From: Kitagawia praeruptora
Lineage: Eukaryota > Streptophyta > Magnoliopsida > Apiales > Apiaceae
Direction of reading: 5' to 3'
Length of the DNA: 64,000 bases
Assembly (NCBI GenBank): GCA_037693485.1
Contig: CM075354.1
Span: forward strand, 156,079,501-156,143,500
The translations under genes and the position numbers were made by a program. Shown piece by piece: positions 9,019 through 17,894 of this stretch. The notes beneath the pieces were generated by a model that was not told where the DNA came from, did not search any database, and saw only the letters and a list, made by a program, of their open reading frames with translations. The first letter of the stretch is position 1. The number at the start of each line of letters is the position of its first letter.

Positions 9019-10114
9019 TGTTATTCCCATGATTTTAGGATGATGAATATTGAACTATCTTTGAATTAAATATTGGAGATTCTATTCCACATGCTTACCT
9101 TAATATATGTTAGTTCCCATACTTGTTGGGTGGAACATGCTTATACTTATAATATGTGAACTTCCATACACCACTGAATAATGTCTCCACTATGTATTGT
9201 TTCCACTAAATGGAATATTGCAGTCAAAGATTGTATAGAATATCTATACCCATCATCTTGACATATTCTCTGACTATACACTATCTCGATTAATGCTTTA
9301 ATATGGTAAAAGACAAAGATTGTATATTCTCTGTCAATCCATTATCTCGGTTTAATGCTTTCACATGTTAATCCACATCATAATGCTCTATCAGTGGCTG
9401 CAAGCTTTAACAGACTTATTCCCAGACATCACATCAATCTGAGATGCACTGCACATATAGTAAGTAACGGACACATCCTGAAGAATCTGGAGCACAACGG
9501 CTATGTCATCAGGAGTCTCTATATATTTGGTTTGAATCTACTTCAAGGACATGCAGGAAATACACAACGAGAATCAAGCAATCAACTCTCTGCAATACAA
9601 GTCCTTCTATACACAGTCATATATTCATATCTATTTTGTATAGAAGCTATATTCAACTTATCACACAATTTGTCTAATTTGATATTACTTGAGCCGGGTT
9701 GTGGCAACTAGTTCAGATTGCAAGTTGTAAGCCAAGGTAGCCAGTGGGCTAAGTAGCAGAGTTGCTAGGTGACAAGTGTGTCTAAGGGAAGAGTTCTTCC
9801 AGGGGCTTCAATCTTGTAATCGGAATTTCTGTAAGCTTTATATTATTGTGATAATAATATAATCTCTGTGCTAGTTGGCATAGGGACTTGGATGTAGGCC
9901 ATAGACGAGGTTAGGGGCCGAACCAAGTGAAAAACTGCTGGTGTTCTTGTTAATTATTCTGTTATTTAATTTCTGCAATTTATATTCTGTTAGACAAAAG
10001 AGACAGTCTCATTCACAAAAGAGACAGTCTCATTTGCAAAAGAGACAGTCTCATTCTCAATTGAGACAGTCTCATTTACTAAACAGTCCAACATATTGTG
10101 CTATTTAAATTACA
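9019..10114 (+). repeat. 3' LTR of copia element 1
   Basis: Matches the 5' LTR without visible difference. Its last 36 bases (10079-10114) are read on the minus strand as the new C-terminal codons and stop of F-box gene A. Confidence 0.95.
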
Positions 10115-11269
10115 CAATTTGAAGAGGCTGCTTCTATGAACTATGAGTTTCGTTATATCAGCCTTAGTTATGTACTTCTTCATTGTTTTCTTCACCATGT
10201 CAAAGATATACATCCGTTTCTTAGAGTGCGTAAACACCAACACGCCATTACTTGTACCCCCAACTGGGATCAGTTGTGTGAAACTTGGTAACGGATTTAT
10301 AGATGATTTTATCATCCTCGCATGTACGCTCTGTTTTTTAAACCATAATTTGCTATGAAAATCTTGCAATATCCATATGTCCATTTGATTACTAGCCACA
10401 AAGTGTATGAAGGAAAGATGTCCCCCTAGCTCTACCAGATAATATATACTGTCATCTGCAAATATTTGATAAGGAAGCTTAAGTTTGATGCATTTTTCGT
10501 CACTAACATCCATAGAAAGAATATACCTGAAAGAACCCACATCCCAGTACAAGAATCTTCCATTTATGGATACCGGATCACTCCATTCAGAGATGAACAA
10601 GTTTTCAGGCCCTGGAATCTTTTTCCAGGCATTACTTGCATCACCAATTGTGAAAATCTCAAATTTATCAGCAGCATACATGTGTACCACTTTGAAAAGA
10701 TTAGTACACGGGTCAAAGCCAAGTGCTGATCCGCAATCTTGATGTGGGCAACCTGAAAGACACTTGGGGAGTGTCAAGCAACACTTGGTCACTAAATTCA
10801 TGACTTGTAGCACACTAACATTCCATCTTTCCCATGATTCTATCAAAACCATGCCATGACAGCTGGACCTAGGTTTCCCCAAGCAACTAAATCCTAATTC
10901 GGGCATTTTGTAGCTAAGTTGTTTTTCATTAATTTCCATGTGATAAAATCGTCGTTTAAGCATGGAATCGCTTTGCACAAGGAAAGTAGGTTTCATCTTA
11001 GAAAAGTTCTCAAGAATGAAGTTGTTACATGAGATTATGTTCTTCCATGTTTTGCATATGAGTCTAAGCTCCTGGTATAGGTATTGAGCTGGAAGTTTAA
11101 CAAGAATTTCATCACTTATGATTTCTTCAGGAAGGAGAGTATCCTCTTCTTTCTCAATAATGCTTTTGTTAGCCTTGTGTTTCATCAAGTACTCCAAATC
11201 ATCACTTTCAAATTCATAACCAATAATTTCAACTCTGCTTTTCTTTGACATCTTGGTAGGTTGTGGCAA
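10079..11269 (-). CDS. F-box protein A, C-terminus replaced by LTR sequence
   Basis: 396 residues, intronless. An F-box lies at about 45-85 (LPEEIISDEILVKLP...ELRLICKTWKNII), the part that binds the SKP1 adaptor of an SCF ubiquitin ligase. An F-box-associated region follows (ALGFDPCTNLFKVV at 182-195, then TIGDASNAWKKIPGP). It is a paralogue of gene B (14434-15639). B starts at the second Met of this frame (the context ACCAAGATGTC is shared), so 11251 is a likely start. The copia element interrupts the gene after codon TTG at 10115-10117. Two native codons (Gln-Gln) and the stop are lost from the frame, and 11 residues (CNLNSTICWTV) plus a TAG come from the LTR. The domains are intact, so function may survive, but the 3' UTR and polyadenylation signals are now those of the LTR. 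The target recruited is unknown. Confidence 0.85.
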   Translation of the reverse strand: MPQPTKMSKKSRVEIIGYEFESDDLEYLMKHKANKSIIEKEEDTLLPEEIISDEILVKLPAQYLYQELRLICKTWKNIISCNNFILENFSKMKPTFLVQSDSMLKRRFYHMEINEKQLSYKMPELGFSCLGKPRSSCHGMVLIESWERWNVSVLQVMNLVTKCCLTLPKCLSGCPHQDCGSALGFDPCTNLFKVVHMYAADKFEIFTIGDASNAWKKIPGPENLFISEWSDPVSINGRFLYWDVGSFRYILSMDVSDEKCIKLKLPYQIFADDSIYYLVELGGHLSFIHFVASNQMDIWILQDFHSKLWFKKQSVHARMIKSSINPLPSFTQLIPVGGTSNGVLVFTHSKKRMYIFDMVKKTMKKYITKADITKLIVHRSSLFKLCNLNSTICWTV

Positions 11270-11868
11270 GCTGGCAGGATTTACTACCTGATATCTTTAT
11301 AGAGCTGCAATCCCCAAATCGAACAAGCATATCAATAACATGTAAGAAATACAATTTCAAGTTAGTATTTTGTGCAAGAGCATATATATATGCTCAAAGA
11401 CCAAATTAACATCAGTCTAGTTAGTAATTTGTGCCAGAGCACTTGTTTATGTTCAAAGACCAAACTAATGTCAGTCTAATTTGTAATCTATGAATTTCGT
11501 GAGCCATGTTATACTGCGTGCATCTTTTCCCACAAGTTTACAAATCTTCGAAATTCACTAAATATAAAAACACGATTCACTTATTTTAAATAAGATTCAA
11601 CACAAGGATCAGATAATTTGTATTATGCATGTGTTAAAAGAAGGATGATCATACCTTTTCTTTACGTACTCTTATGAAAAAAAAATTTGCTCGGAAGAAC
11701 AAGCAGGATGATGATCTTGACTGGTAATTACGCTTATCCCAAGCAATGGAAAATTGCATGGTATGCGTAGCGAATATATATGTATTTGCATTACGCTTTA
11801 AAAGAAAGAGTGATGCTATTTAAGGAATGTTATTTGTTTATAATTTTTATTGGAGTATCTTTCTAGCA
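11270..11868. other. Upstream region of F-box gene A
   Basis: Non-coding. The part at 11290-11312 (GATATCTTTATAGAGCTGCAA) is repeated in altered form at 13688-13712, supporting a duplicated gene unit. A locally repeated phrase (GACCAAATTAACATCAGTCTA and GACCAAACTAATGTCAGTCTA, 11399-11479) marks a short tandem duplication. The promoter of gene A must lie here but no clear TATA position could be assigned. Confidence 0.5.
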
Positions 11869-12454
11869 TCTATACTATACTATTATAAGCAAAATAGGGT
11901 ATATTTGGTTTGGTACTCTTTTCTTGGTCACTCATTTTTGGTACTCTTTTTTTGGTCACTCTTTGGTTTGGTTAAATCTCTATTATTAATAAAATTCAAA
12001 AAAAAAACACACATAGTCTAAATAATATGTATTAATATTAATATGCACCACATACACAAATATAATAATTCAAAATACAACTATAATAATTCAAAATATA
12101 AGCAAAAGTGTATATTTGGTTTGATACTCTTTTTTTGGTCCCTTTTTTTTTGTACTCTTTTTTTTGTCACTCTTTGGTTTGGTTAAATATCTATTATTAA
12201 TAAAATTAAAAAAAAACACACATAACCTAAATAATATGTACTAATATTAATATGCACCACATACACAAATATAATAATTCAAAATACAACTATAATAATT
12301 CAAAATAAATAAATTTAATAATATTTATATACATGGGATTATAAAGTTATAAATTATTTTATTAATAAAAATATATATACAACTTAAAACTTTAATAATA
12401 AAATATAATTAAAAAATTTACAAGCAACCGTGCATCGTACGGGTTATAGGCTAG
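11869..12454 (+). mobile_element. Short non-autonomous Helitron, 586 bp
   Basis: Begins TCTATACTATACTATTATAA after A and ends in a hairpin (CCGTGC-ATC-GTACGG, 12429-12443) followed by GTTATAGG and CTAG (12451-12454), then T. The inside is two tandem copies of about 215 bp (from about 11890 and 12107), each starting with GTATATTTGGTTTG and ending with TAATAATTCAAAATA. No coding capacity. Confidence 0.8.
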
Positions 12455-12580
12455 TACCTTTAAAACCATTTGAAGCCCGAATATAGTAATGCTACGTGTC
12501 CTAAAAATTTTACCAATTTTTTTTCCAAATAATTTGACACAGTGCAAGTTTTATTTATGGATGCATAAATTGCATATCTA

Positions 12581-12662
12581 TCTATACTATACTATTATAA
12601 GCGAAATATGGTATATTTGATTGGTAGTTTGGTACTCTTTTTTGGTACACTTTTTTTGGTAC
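12581..12662 (+). mobile_element. Helitron 5' end without a matching 3' end
   Basis: TCTATACTATACTATTATAA at 12581 repeats the 5' terminus of the Helitron at 11869, followed by the same GGTATATTTG and GGTACTCTTTTTTGGT phrases. No hairpin-CTAG end follows in the right orientation before the F-box B region, so it is a truncated copy or a Helitron whose 3' end is diverged. A gene fragment starts directly after it. Confidence 0.55.
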
Positions 12663-13268
12663 ATCCAATAACAATAGTCGGCTTTCTCTGTATCCTATCT
12701 AGTTTGGCACACGAGTACCTGTTGAAGGGCCCTGGAAGGATCGAAGGTTGGTTTTTCAGCTTCTTCATAGTATGTGAGGTGTTGTTCTTTGCCTTGCATG
12801 CAACTGAAGAAGTATCTTATGATGTGGACCGAGTACTTGCATACCATCTAGGTGGATACATGGCAATCAATCTAGATAATGGTCTTTATTCCTTTGCCAT
12901 ATCTTGTGGCATTACCTGTTCTGTTTGTTGGATAGTTATGGTAAGAGTATGCACAAATTCGTAATTTGTTTTTTCTTATTTAAGAAGAAAAATGCTAGAG
13001 GTACCAAATTGGGGTACCAAAAATTATTACCAAATGACATGGCATTAATTTGATTGGCTATAATTATAATGGGCCCGCCAGGACCAACCAATTAAAAAAT
13101 TTCAAAATGACAAGTAGTTAGTGCCATGTCATTTTGTAACAAAATTTGGTACCTAATTTGGTACCTCTAGCACTACTCATTTAAGAAACTGAATACTGAT
13201 TTCGTTGTTCAATTCTTTACAAGGTATTTCGCCTGGCTGAGCTAAGGAATCTGATATCTTATCAGTAG
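12663..13268 (+). pseudogene. Two-exon fragment of an unidentified membrane protein
   Basis: An open frame from about 12663 runs to 12940, where ATG|GTAAGAGT is a good 5' splice site. A 3' splice site (CTTTACAAG) at 13223 restores the same phase, and the second exon reads VFRLAELRNLISYQ and stops at 13268. The first exon carries hydrophobic stretches (FLCILSSLAHEYLL, WFFSFFIVCEVLFFALHA, FAISCGITCSVCWIVMV) that look like three membrane segments. The 5' part of the gene is missing; the fragment adjoins a Helitron 5' end, so capture by a Helitron is possible. An ATG at 12608 lies inside Helitron sequence and is not a credible native start. The intron is enlarged by a MITE. I do not recognise the parent gene. 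Confidence 0.5.
12987..13178. mobile_element. MITE with 9-bp target duplication (Mutator-like)
   Basis: Long terminal inverted repeats: GCTAGAGGTACCAAATT on the left and its complement AATTTGGTACCTCTAGC on the right, continuing inward to GACATGGCA/TGCCATGTC. Flanks ATTTAAGAA at 12978-12986 and 13179-13187 are identical 9-bp direct repeats, the length typical of Mutator-like elements. It sits in the intron of the two-exon fragment. Confidence 0.75.
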
Positions 13269-14433
13269 CATAGCTAGTTTTGTTGTTTAGATGCAGAATA
13301 TTCAAAGCTGGGTTTTATGAATGGATATGGAATATTTTGTTACTTTGCCAATCTTTGAGCTTCTCAGACTAAAAGATGTAATAGTTGTAATGATACTCAG
13401 TTTAAGCCTTTTACTTTGAAAGATAGTTGTAATGGTTGTTATAATGATCTCAATGATACTCAATTTCAGCCTCTTAATATTAAAAAGTATTTCCCTACCT
13501 CTGATGATCTATGTTGATGCCGTGGTTTCAAATTTATGTTTTCCATCCTTTGCATACCAGCATTAATTCTTGGTAATTGGCCTGCCAGAAGTATTAATAG
13601 GATTCCATATATGATTTTTGGAAAAATGTTCTTGGGGGTGAAATGGTTGGTTGGTTGGCCTGAGAAGCCGAGATTGAATTCCTTTATGTGATATCTTTAA
13701 TAGAGCTGCAAATGTAGCTCAACAAGTAGTCAAGTATACAGAAATCTGCGTGATGACCTTAGGCATAAATTATATATAATAGGAATTGCAGGACAAAGGT
13801 GGACATCCAGATTCAAAAGGTATGACTCAGGTTTTGGGGAAACAGTTAAAGCAAGGAGGTGAGGAAGCTATTAGTTCCTTATCCTTAAAAGGAACTAAGC
13901 GAGGTATGAGAGACTGACAGCACAGGTTTCTTAAGCCATCGGGTTTTCTGCAGAATCTGATGAAAGGGTGGTTAGAAAAAATTATGTTAAATGTAACTTC
14001 ATATTACTTAAAATTTAGCCATGCGTTAGGCTCCTTAGATCCTTTAGTTGGAATCTGTAACTGATGTATGAAAATGCCCAACTTTCATGTCTTTGCCTGT
14101 TAACATGTTTGCTAATTTCACGCGTGTCAGTAGATATCATATATCCGATGTTTCTGATAGATACATGGAGTTAATGTATAACTTACGTTGAGGAACAAGG
14201 GAAACTATTAACGTCCTTAATGATTTGAAGAAAGTAGGGATGTTGGTAAGAGTTACTGCTATGCTTTGCAGAATCTATATCAGATGATAAACAAGAGTGA
14301 AGACTGAAGCCTTATGGTAACTTATTTGATGCATAAAAAATAATTAGCATATTTCAATAAATAAAAGTGATGGAAACTTTGTAGGTGATTCACAATGTAT
14401 TTAGGCTGCACGCTAAATAGAGGGCATAAAACT
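13269..14433. other. Spacer and 3' flank of F-box gene B
   Basis: No coding frame. 13688-13712 resembles the leader of gene A. 13786-14433 resembles the 3' flank of gene A at 4030-4447 (shared words CACAGGTTTCT and TTCTGCAGAATCTGAT), defining the duplicated unit. A T/A-rich internal duplication, ATAGTTGTAATG(A/G)T, occurs at 13381-13445. Confidence 0.6.
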
Positions 14434-15639
14434 TCATGATTGCTGCAGCTTGAAGAGGCTACTTCTGTGAGCTATGAGTTTGTTTACATTATCCGGAAAA
14501 ACATACTTCTTCAGCTTCTTCTTTTCGGTGTCATAAATATAGATCCATCTGCAGCTTTTAGCATGCCCAAAGACCAACACCTTAATATTGCTCGTACCAG
14601 AAAGCATGATAAGTTTTGTCAATTTTGGCCAACTGTTTTTAGATGTTCTGAAAGATGGCATATTGTAATCTATCCTCTTCGAGTCAATAGTATGTTTCTT
14701 CAACCACAACTTGCTATTCCAATCCTCCAAAATCCATATATCCATTTGAGTACTAGATGTAGCGTATGTGAAGGCAAGATGTCCCCCTAGCTCTAGCAGA
14801 TGATACGCATCCCCTCTCGTTTCTTGTCCAGTATTAGGAAGTTGAATTTTGATGAATTTTTCGTCACTCACGTCCATAGAAAGAATAAACTCTGATGACA
14901 AAACATTCCAGTGCAAAAACCTTCCATTTATTGATACTGGATCACTCCATGTAGATCTCAATAACCTTCGCCCAGATGAATCGTTCCAAGGTGGTCCAGA
15001 TGAATCGTTCCAGGGTCCTGGAATCTGTTTCCAGGTATTACTGCCATCTCCAATGGTGAAGATCTCGACACCAAAACCTTCTTCATACATGTGCACCACT
15101 TTAAAAAGATTTACAAAAGGGTCAAATCCAAGTGCGAATGTACAATACATATGTAGGCAATGCACTAGACATGGGGGGAGCGTCAAACAACACCTGGTCA
15201 CCGAATTCAAGACCCGTAACCTGACCTCATATACCGTGCAATAGACAGGTGATAATATCAAGGCCATGCCATAACAGCTGGACCTTATATACCCCTTGCA
15301 ATCAAGTGTAGATTCATGTATTTTATAGTTTAGCTGTTTTTCATCGATTTCCATTCGATGAATACTATTGTACACGGCGTTCCTGTACTGTAATAAGAAA
15401 ACAGGTTCTGTCCAATTAGCAAAATTTTCAAGAACGAAATTGTTTCTAGAGATCATGTTTTTCCATGCTTTGGAAACGAGCCTAAGTTCTTGGTAAAGGT
15501 TGTGAGGTGGAAATTTAACAAGAATTTCATATGTGATTTCCGGAAGAAGATCCGGAAGGATGGCATCATCATCTTCGTTTGCCATAATATTGCTCTTGTT
15601 GTTAACTTTGTTCTTCGTCAAGCACTCCAAATCTGACAT
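14434..15639 (-). CDS. F-box protein B
   Basis: 401 residues, intronless, starting at an ATG in the context ACCAAGATGTC. F-box at about 30-68 (LLPEITYEILVKFPP...ELRLVSKAWKNMI), expected to dock on SKP1 in an SCF E3 ligase. The F-box-associated region follows, with LGFDPFVNLFKVVHMY, FTIGDGSNTWKQIPGP and WSDPVSINGRFLHWNV, matching gene A along its length. It ends SSLFKLQQS. A tandem duplication of about 27 bp (near 14968-15021) repeats the residues PPWNDSSG, absent from gene A. No frame damage is seen, so it is the intact member of the pair. It belongs to the large plant FBA family; the substrate cannot be told from sequence. Confidence 0.85.
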   Translation of the reverse strand: MSDLECLTKNKVNNKSNIMANEDDDAILPDLLPEITYEILVKFPPHNLYQELRLVSKAWKNMISRNNFVLENFANWTEPVFLLQYRNAVYNSIHRMEIDEKQLNYKIHESTLDCKGYIRSSCYGMALILSPVYCTVYEVRLRVLNSVTRCCLTLPPCLVHCLHMYCTFALGFDPFVNLFKVVHMYEEGFGVEIFTIGDGSNTWKQIPGPWNDSSGPPWNDSSGRRLLRSTWSDPVSINGRFLHWNVLSSEFILSMDVSDEKFIKIQLPNTGQETRGDAYHLLELGGHLAFTYATSSTQMDIWILEDWNSKLWLKKHTIDSKRIDYNMPSFRTSKNSWPKLTKLIMLSGTSNIKVLVFGHAKSCRWIYIYDTEKKKLKKYVFPDNVNKLIAHRSSLFKLQQS

Positions 15640-16149
15640 CTTGGTAGATTTTACAGGTTAAAGCTGCAGATAATTAATATCATTGTGTTAATAATTATTT
15701 AGGTTATTGGGAGATAATTAATAACAACCTGGATTTATGCACATTCTAACACTATCTTTTCCTTTGCCCGCGCTACGCGAGCTACTTATAATTTTATTAT
15801 TTTTATATATTTTATTAAATTAATTCAGGTAACAAACTAATTTAACATATAAATTGTGCTATTATGATTTTTTTTAAAATAAATATTCCTTATTAATATT
15901 TATAGTCATGATTTATAATAATCAATAATTTTATTTTTTATTTAATTTATAAGAATTAATACATGTTTTTGGACATAAAAAATTAAATTTACATTTATTT
16001 AAATAAAATACAATTTATAATATACTTTTTAATAGTATTCCCCTAATTAAGTTGACTTTTTTTATACTAAATCCAATGAAAGCAAATTATAACATAGTAG
16101 GATTATATAGTTTATATAATTTTAGTTTATATAATTATATAGTAGAATG
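15640..16149. other. Upstream of F-box gene B; possible decayed Helitron end
   Basis: AT-rich, no gene. At 15765-15782 the GC-rich GCCCGCGCTACGCGAGC forms a hairpin like those at Helitron 3' ends (reverse orientation), but no clear CTRR terminus follows at the right distance. The rest is AT-rich sequence leading into the satellite. Confidence 0.35.
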
Positions 16150-16155
16150 TTACTC

Positions 16156-16177
16156 GACATCGTCTCACGACGATGTC
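16156..16177. repeat. Satellite hairpin, A-type (unit A1)
   Basis: Perfect 9-bp stem (GACATCGTC and GACGATGTC) with a TCAC loop. The same hairpin appears at about 17592-17613 (A2); in A3 (about 19153-19172) the first base pair of the stem is lost. Confidence 0.85.
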
Positions 16178-16940
16178 TCACATTTTATTATATTAAAATT
16201 ATTATTATTATTAACGAAAAATTTAAATTAAAGATATTTTAAATTATTAAGAAAACAATTTTTAAAAAAATTGACCACAATTTTCATCAAATATGAAATA
16301 CTAAATAATATGTACATTTTTATTTATTAATATTTATTGCATTAATTAGATATCAACTTTTTGTACTTAATTTAGTTATTTAACTTTAATTGAAAGGGGA
16401 TTCAAAGATTATAGTTAAAATATTTTCACAATTTTGAAAATTTTCATTTAGTATGATAAACTTTAATTATTTAGTAGAAGATTACTCGATATTGCCCACT
16501 ATATTGCCTCACATTTTTTCATATGTAATAAGTTAATTATCAATAAAGGAAAATTTATTAAGTGAATATTACTCATGTTATCTTAATTACATGTCATTAT
16601 GCATTTTGTAATATGTAACTTATTATTAATATTTGATCAAAATTATTTGATCACATCTTTATCAAGTATAGAATATTAACTGGTAGAATAATTCAATATT
16701 TTTTCTTTACTAATATATGTAAAATTTAATTAATTCAAAAACTTGTTAGATTTACTTATTTATATTTGAAATGTTACTCGACAACGATGTCTCGAATTTT
16801 ACTATATTAAAATTATTATTATCATTAACAAAATATTTAAATTAAAGATATTTTAAATTATTAAGAAAACGGTTTTTAAAAAATTTGACCACATTATTCA
16901 TCAAATATGAAATACTAAATAATATGTACATTTTTATTTA

Positions 16941-17127
16941 GAGATTGATGAGCCTGAGGTCATCCTCATGTACCAACCCTGACCCTGAGATTAAACCAAA
17001 ATACATACAAGGCCAGGGTTACTATTGTAAATACAAATGGAAGTGTTACATTATTACAAAATTACCATCAATTATTTTATACTAAAAATGACCTAACCTC
17101 AAGTACGATCCTCAGGGCATTATTCTC
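16941..17127. mobile_element. MITE with 9-bp target duplication in satellite unit B1
   Basis: Flanked by identical TTTTATTTA repeats (16932-16940 and 17128-17136). Ends are imperfect inverted repeats: GAGATTGATGAGCCTGAGG on the left, and CCTCAGGGCATTATTCTC on the right, which reads GAGAATAATGCCCTGAGG on the other strand. Nine-base duplications and GA ends suggest a Mutator-like MITE of a family different from 12987-13178. The other satellite units are uninterrupted here, which confirms an insertion. Confidence 0.78.
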
Positions 17128-17640
17128 TTTTATTTATTAATATTTATTGCATTAATTAAATATCAACTTTGTGTACTTAATTTAGTTATTTTAACTTTAA
17201 TTGAAAGGGGATTCAAAGATTATACTTAAAATATTTTCACAATTTTAAAAATTTTCTTTTCGTATGATAAAATTTAATTATTTAGTAGAAGATTACTCGA
17301 TATTGCCCACTATCATCTCACATTTTTTCATATGTATTAACTTAATTATCAATGAAGGTAAATTTATTGAGTGAATAATAATATTACTCATGTTATCTTA
17401 ATTAGACTTCATTATGCATTTTGTCATATGTAAATTACTATTATTATTTGATCAAAATTATTTTATCACATTTTTATCAAGTATAGAATATTGAGTGGTA
17501 GAATAATTCAATATTTTTTCTTTACTAATCTATGTAAAATTTAATTAATTAAAAATTGTTATATTTACTTATTTATATTTTAAATATTACTCGACATCGT
17601 CTCACGACGATGTCTCGCATTTTATTATATTAAAATTATA

Positions 17641-17894
17641 CTCCCTCCGTCTCACTCATTTCTATACGCTTTTTTTAAAGTGTCTGATACGCATTTTAAG
17701 GTGCATAACTAGTATAGTTCCATAACTTATTTTTAAAATTTTCTTTTTTTGTATAAAAGTAGGATTGTTCTATTTTAATACAAAAAAAAAAGAAAATTAT
17801 AAAAATAAATTATGTAACTATAGTAGTTAGGAGCCCTTAAATGCGTGTCACGCCCCCGTCCCCCAATGTATATAAATGACTGGGACGGAGGGAG
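17641..17894. mobile_element. Stowaway-type MITE, 254 bp
   Basis: Starts CTCCCTCCGTCTCACTCATT, ends GACTGGGACGGAGGGAG, flanked by TA on both sides. Internal words (TGCATAACTAGTATAGTTCC, ATAACTTATTTTT) are shared with the copy at 3370-3603, so both are the same family. It interrupts satellite unit A2. Confidence 0.88.

Larger units (their letters stand above)
4448..10114 (+). mobile_element. Copia LTR retrotransposon lacking RT/RNase H (Sirevirus-like)
   Basis: Two 1,096-bp LTRs (4448-5543 and 9019-10114), both TG...CA, in which I see no differences. They are flanked by the 5-bp target duplication CAATT (4443-4447 and 10115-10119). Order: LTR, tRNA-Met PBS, gag, protease-integrase, then directly polypurine tracts and the 3' LTR. 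Reverse transcriptase and RNase H are absent, so it needs enzymes from a relative. Three AGGGGGAGA polypurine motifs upstream of the 3' LTR and the gag with coiled coil and zinc knuckles fit the Sirevirus branch of copia elements (family-level inference). Identical LTRs mean recent insertion, here into the end of F-box gene A. Confidence 0.93.

Noticed and set aside
15765..15782. Helitron 3' end on the minus strand
   Set aside because: The hairpin is right, but no CTRR terminus occurs at the normal distance. Kept only as a remark.
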